Below, piece by piece: positions 63,003 to 64,000 of a stretch of 64,000 nt of DNA; position 1 is the stretch's first letter, and every line of letters starts with the position of its first letter. This DNA is from Erythrobacter sanguineus (GTDB lineage: Bacteria > Pseudomonadota > Alphaproteobacteria > Sphingomonadales > Sphingomonadaceae), in contig CAMCUB010000010.1 in assembly GCA_945878845.1 (NCBI GenBank), positions 1 to 64,000 of the forward strand. The letters are read 5' to 3'. Under the pieces are notes generated by a model. That model was given only the letters and a program-made list of their open reading frames with translations, was not told the origin of the DNA and made no database searches. The translations under genes and the position numbers were made by a program.

Positions 63003-63083
63003 CTCGTCATTGCGGGCAACCGATAGGTTGCGCGGCAATCCATGGCGGACCCTGGATTGCTTCGCTTCGCTCGCAATGACGAG
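63003..63083. repeat. REP-type palindromic repeat
   Basis: An 81-bp imperfect palindrome. Outer arms CTCGTCATTGCG and CGCAATGACGAG are perfect 12-bp complements; inner arms GCAATCCA and TGGATTGC also pair. This is a well-known intergenic repeat type in alphaproteobacteria. The promoter of the downstream peptidase gene would overlap or follow it. Confidence 0.85.
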
Positions 63084-63095
63084 GTTGAACTTGAA

Positions 63096-64000
63096 ATGCG
63101 TTCGCTGCTTTTTGCTGCCGCCTTGCTGTCTGCTCCCGCAATGGCGGAGGATGCCGTGACCACCGAAGCCCCCACCCTCACTTTCGAGCGCGTCTTTGCC
63201 TCCCCCGGCCTTGATGGCCCCGCGCCGCGGCAGGTGAAGCTCTCACCCGACGGGCGCTTCCTCACCCTGCTGCGCAACCGCGCCGATGACCGCGACCGTT
63301 ATGACCTGTGGGGCTACGACATCGAGACCCGCGAGTGGCGGATGCTCGTGGACTCCGAGAAACTCGGCAGCGGGCGCGAGCTCTCCGAGGACGAGAAGAT
63401 GCAGCGCGAGCGCGCGCGGGTCGGCAGTCTCAAGGGGATCATTAGCTACCAGTGGGCGAGCGACGGCGCGGGCGTGCTGGTGCCGCTGGACGGCGACCTG
63501 TTTCTGGCGAAGCTCGACGGCACCGTCACCCGCCTGACCGACACCGAGGGGACGGAACTCAACCCCAAGCTCTCCAGCAAGGGCGCATACGTCAGCTTCG
63601 TGCGCGACCGGCGGCTGTGGGTCGGCCCGGTCGGCGGCGAGGCGCAGCCCATCACGCCTGCTGGCGAGGCCGAGACGATCCGCTGGGGCGAGGCCGAATT
63701 CGTCGCGCAGGAGGAAATGGCGCGCCTGCAAGGCTATTGGTGGAGCCCCGACGACAGCCGCATCGTCGTCCAGCGCACCGACGAGGCCGCGGTGGGTGTC
63801 GTCACGCGAGCGGCGATCGGCGCGAAGGGCACCAAGGTCTTCGATCAGCGCTATCCGGCGGCGGGCACCGACAATGCGGTGGTCGAACTGTTCGTGATGA
63901 AACCCGATGGCTCGGGCAGCGTGAAGGTCGACCTCGGGCTCGACCTCGACATCTATGTCGCCCGCGTCGACTGGGCGCCTGACGGCAGCGCAATCTACGT
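63096..64000 (+). CDS. S9 family (DPP-IV-like) peptidase, 5' part
   Basis: The frame is open to the window edge, 301 codons. A signal peptide (MRSLLFAAALLSAPAMA) is followed by the beta-propeller N-domain of dipeptidyl peptidase IV: QVKLSPDGRFLTLLRNRADD, YDLWGYDIETREWRMLVDSE, GIISYQWASDGAGVLVPLDG, and the substrate-binding double Glu region AEFVAQEEMARLQGYWWSPD. The catalytic alpha/beta hydrolase domain would lie beyond the window. Likely periplasmic. Confidence 0.88.
   Translation, partial: MRSLLFAAALLSAPAMAEDAVTTEAPTLTFERVFASPGLDGPAPRQVKLSPDGRFLTLLRNRADDRDRYDLWGYDIETREWRMLVDSEKLGSGRELSEDEKMQRERARVGSLKGIISYQWASDGAGVLVPLDGDLFLAKLDGTVTRLTDTEGTELNPKLSSKGAYVSFVRDRRLWVGPVGGEAQPITPAGEAETIRWGEAEFVAQEEMARLQGYWWSPDDSRIVVQRTDEAAVGVVTRAAIGAKGTKVFDQRYPAAGTDNAVVELFVMKPDGSGSVKVDLGLDLDIYVARVDWAPDGSAIY

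Noticed and set aside
62977-63159. 60-codon plus-strand open frame
   Set aside because: Translates the REP-type repeat (DCFASLAMT is a usual product of such repeats) and overlaps the true peptidase start.

Overview
The window reads as chromosome of a high-GC alphaproteobacterium, most likely Sphingomonadales (Erythrobacteraceae-like). The support is gene order and family content: a split ATP synthase F0 operon (atpI-atpB-atpE-atpF'-atpF), trpF-trpB-trpA-accD-folC, aroA with cmk and rpsA, CpdR, SapC, a TIGR02300 zinc-ribbon protein and rpsP-rimM-trmD-rplS. This placement is inference; no 16S rRNA is present.

Positions 1-11,400 form an accessory region with looser gene packing. From the left it holds the end of an IS5-type transposase sitting in a decayed IS66 element, wecB-wecC for UDP-ManNAcA synthesis, a trio of membrane protein, RadC/JAB protein and winged-helix protein, several small hypotheticals, a frameshifted FixJ/LuxR-like regulator, a small signal-peptide protein with a good terminator, an apparently intact IS3-family element, a long palindrome, a small charged protein and a tyrosine integrase. 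The integrase lies beside the 3' end of tRNA-Val(GAC) at 11,406-11,480. This is the classic geometry of an island integrated into a tRNA gene and extending left.

From 11,500 onward the sequence is dense core genome. Minus-strand groups include cpdR; sapC; the FAD oxidase; uvrD; rluB-rsmD; the Rieske oxygenase; trpF-trpB-(61-aa membrane ORF)-trpA-accD-folC; purB, then lapA-like-pyrF-VOC-fusion-VOC-GNAT; radC followed by a frameshifted acyltransferase; gloB with a DOPA-dioxygenase-like protein and an oxidoreductase; and aroA with two small membrane ORFs, cmk, a MarR-GNAT fusion and rpsA. Plus-strand groups include rhlE and a sterol-desaturase-family protein; ampG; ydbH-ynbE-ydbL followed by the ATP synthase F0 operon; and ffh-rpsP-rimM, a four-gene insertion, then trmD-rplS. 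The window ends inside an S9/DPP-IV-type peptidase.

The most unusual points are these. A VOC gene start is fused in frame to a secreted-protein gene inside the pyrF operon. A nitrilase-family protein has Gln where the catalytic Glu is expected. A MarR-GNAT gene between cmk and rpsA has a tandem operator-like repeat before its start. An uncharacterised glycine-rich-domain/TIGR04222 pair sits in the rpsP-trmD ribosomal operon. Nested perfect inverted repeats lie between ydbL and atpI. No CRISPR array, rRNA operon or recognisable complete defence system was seen.
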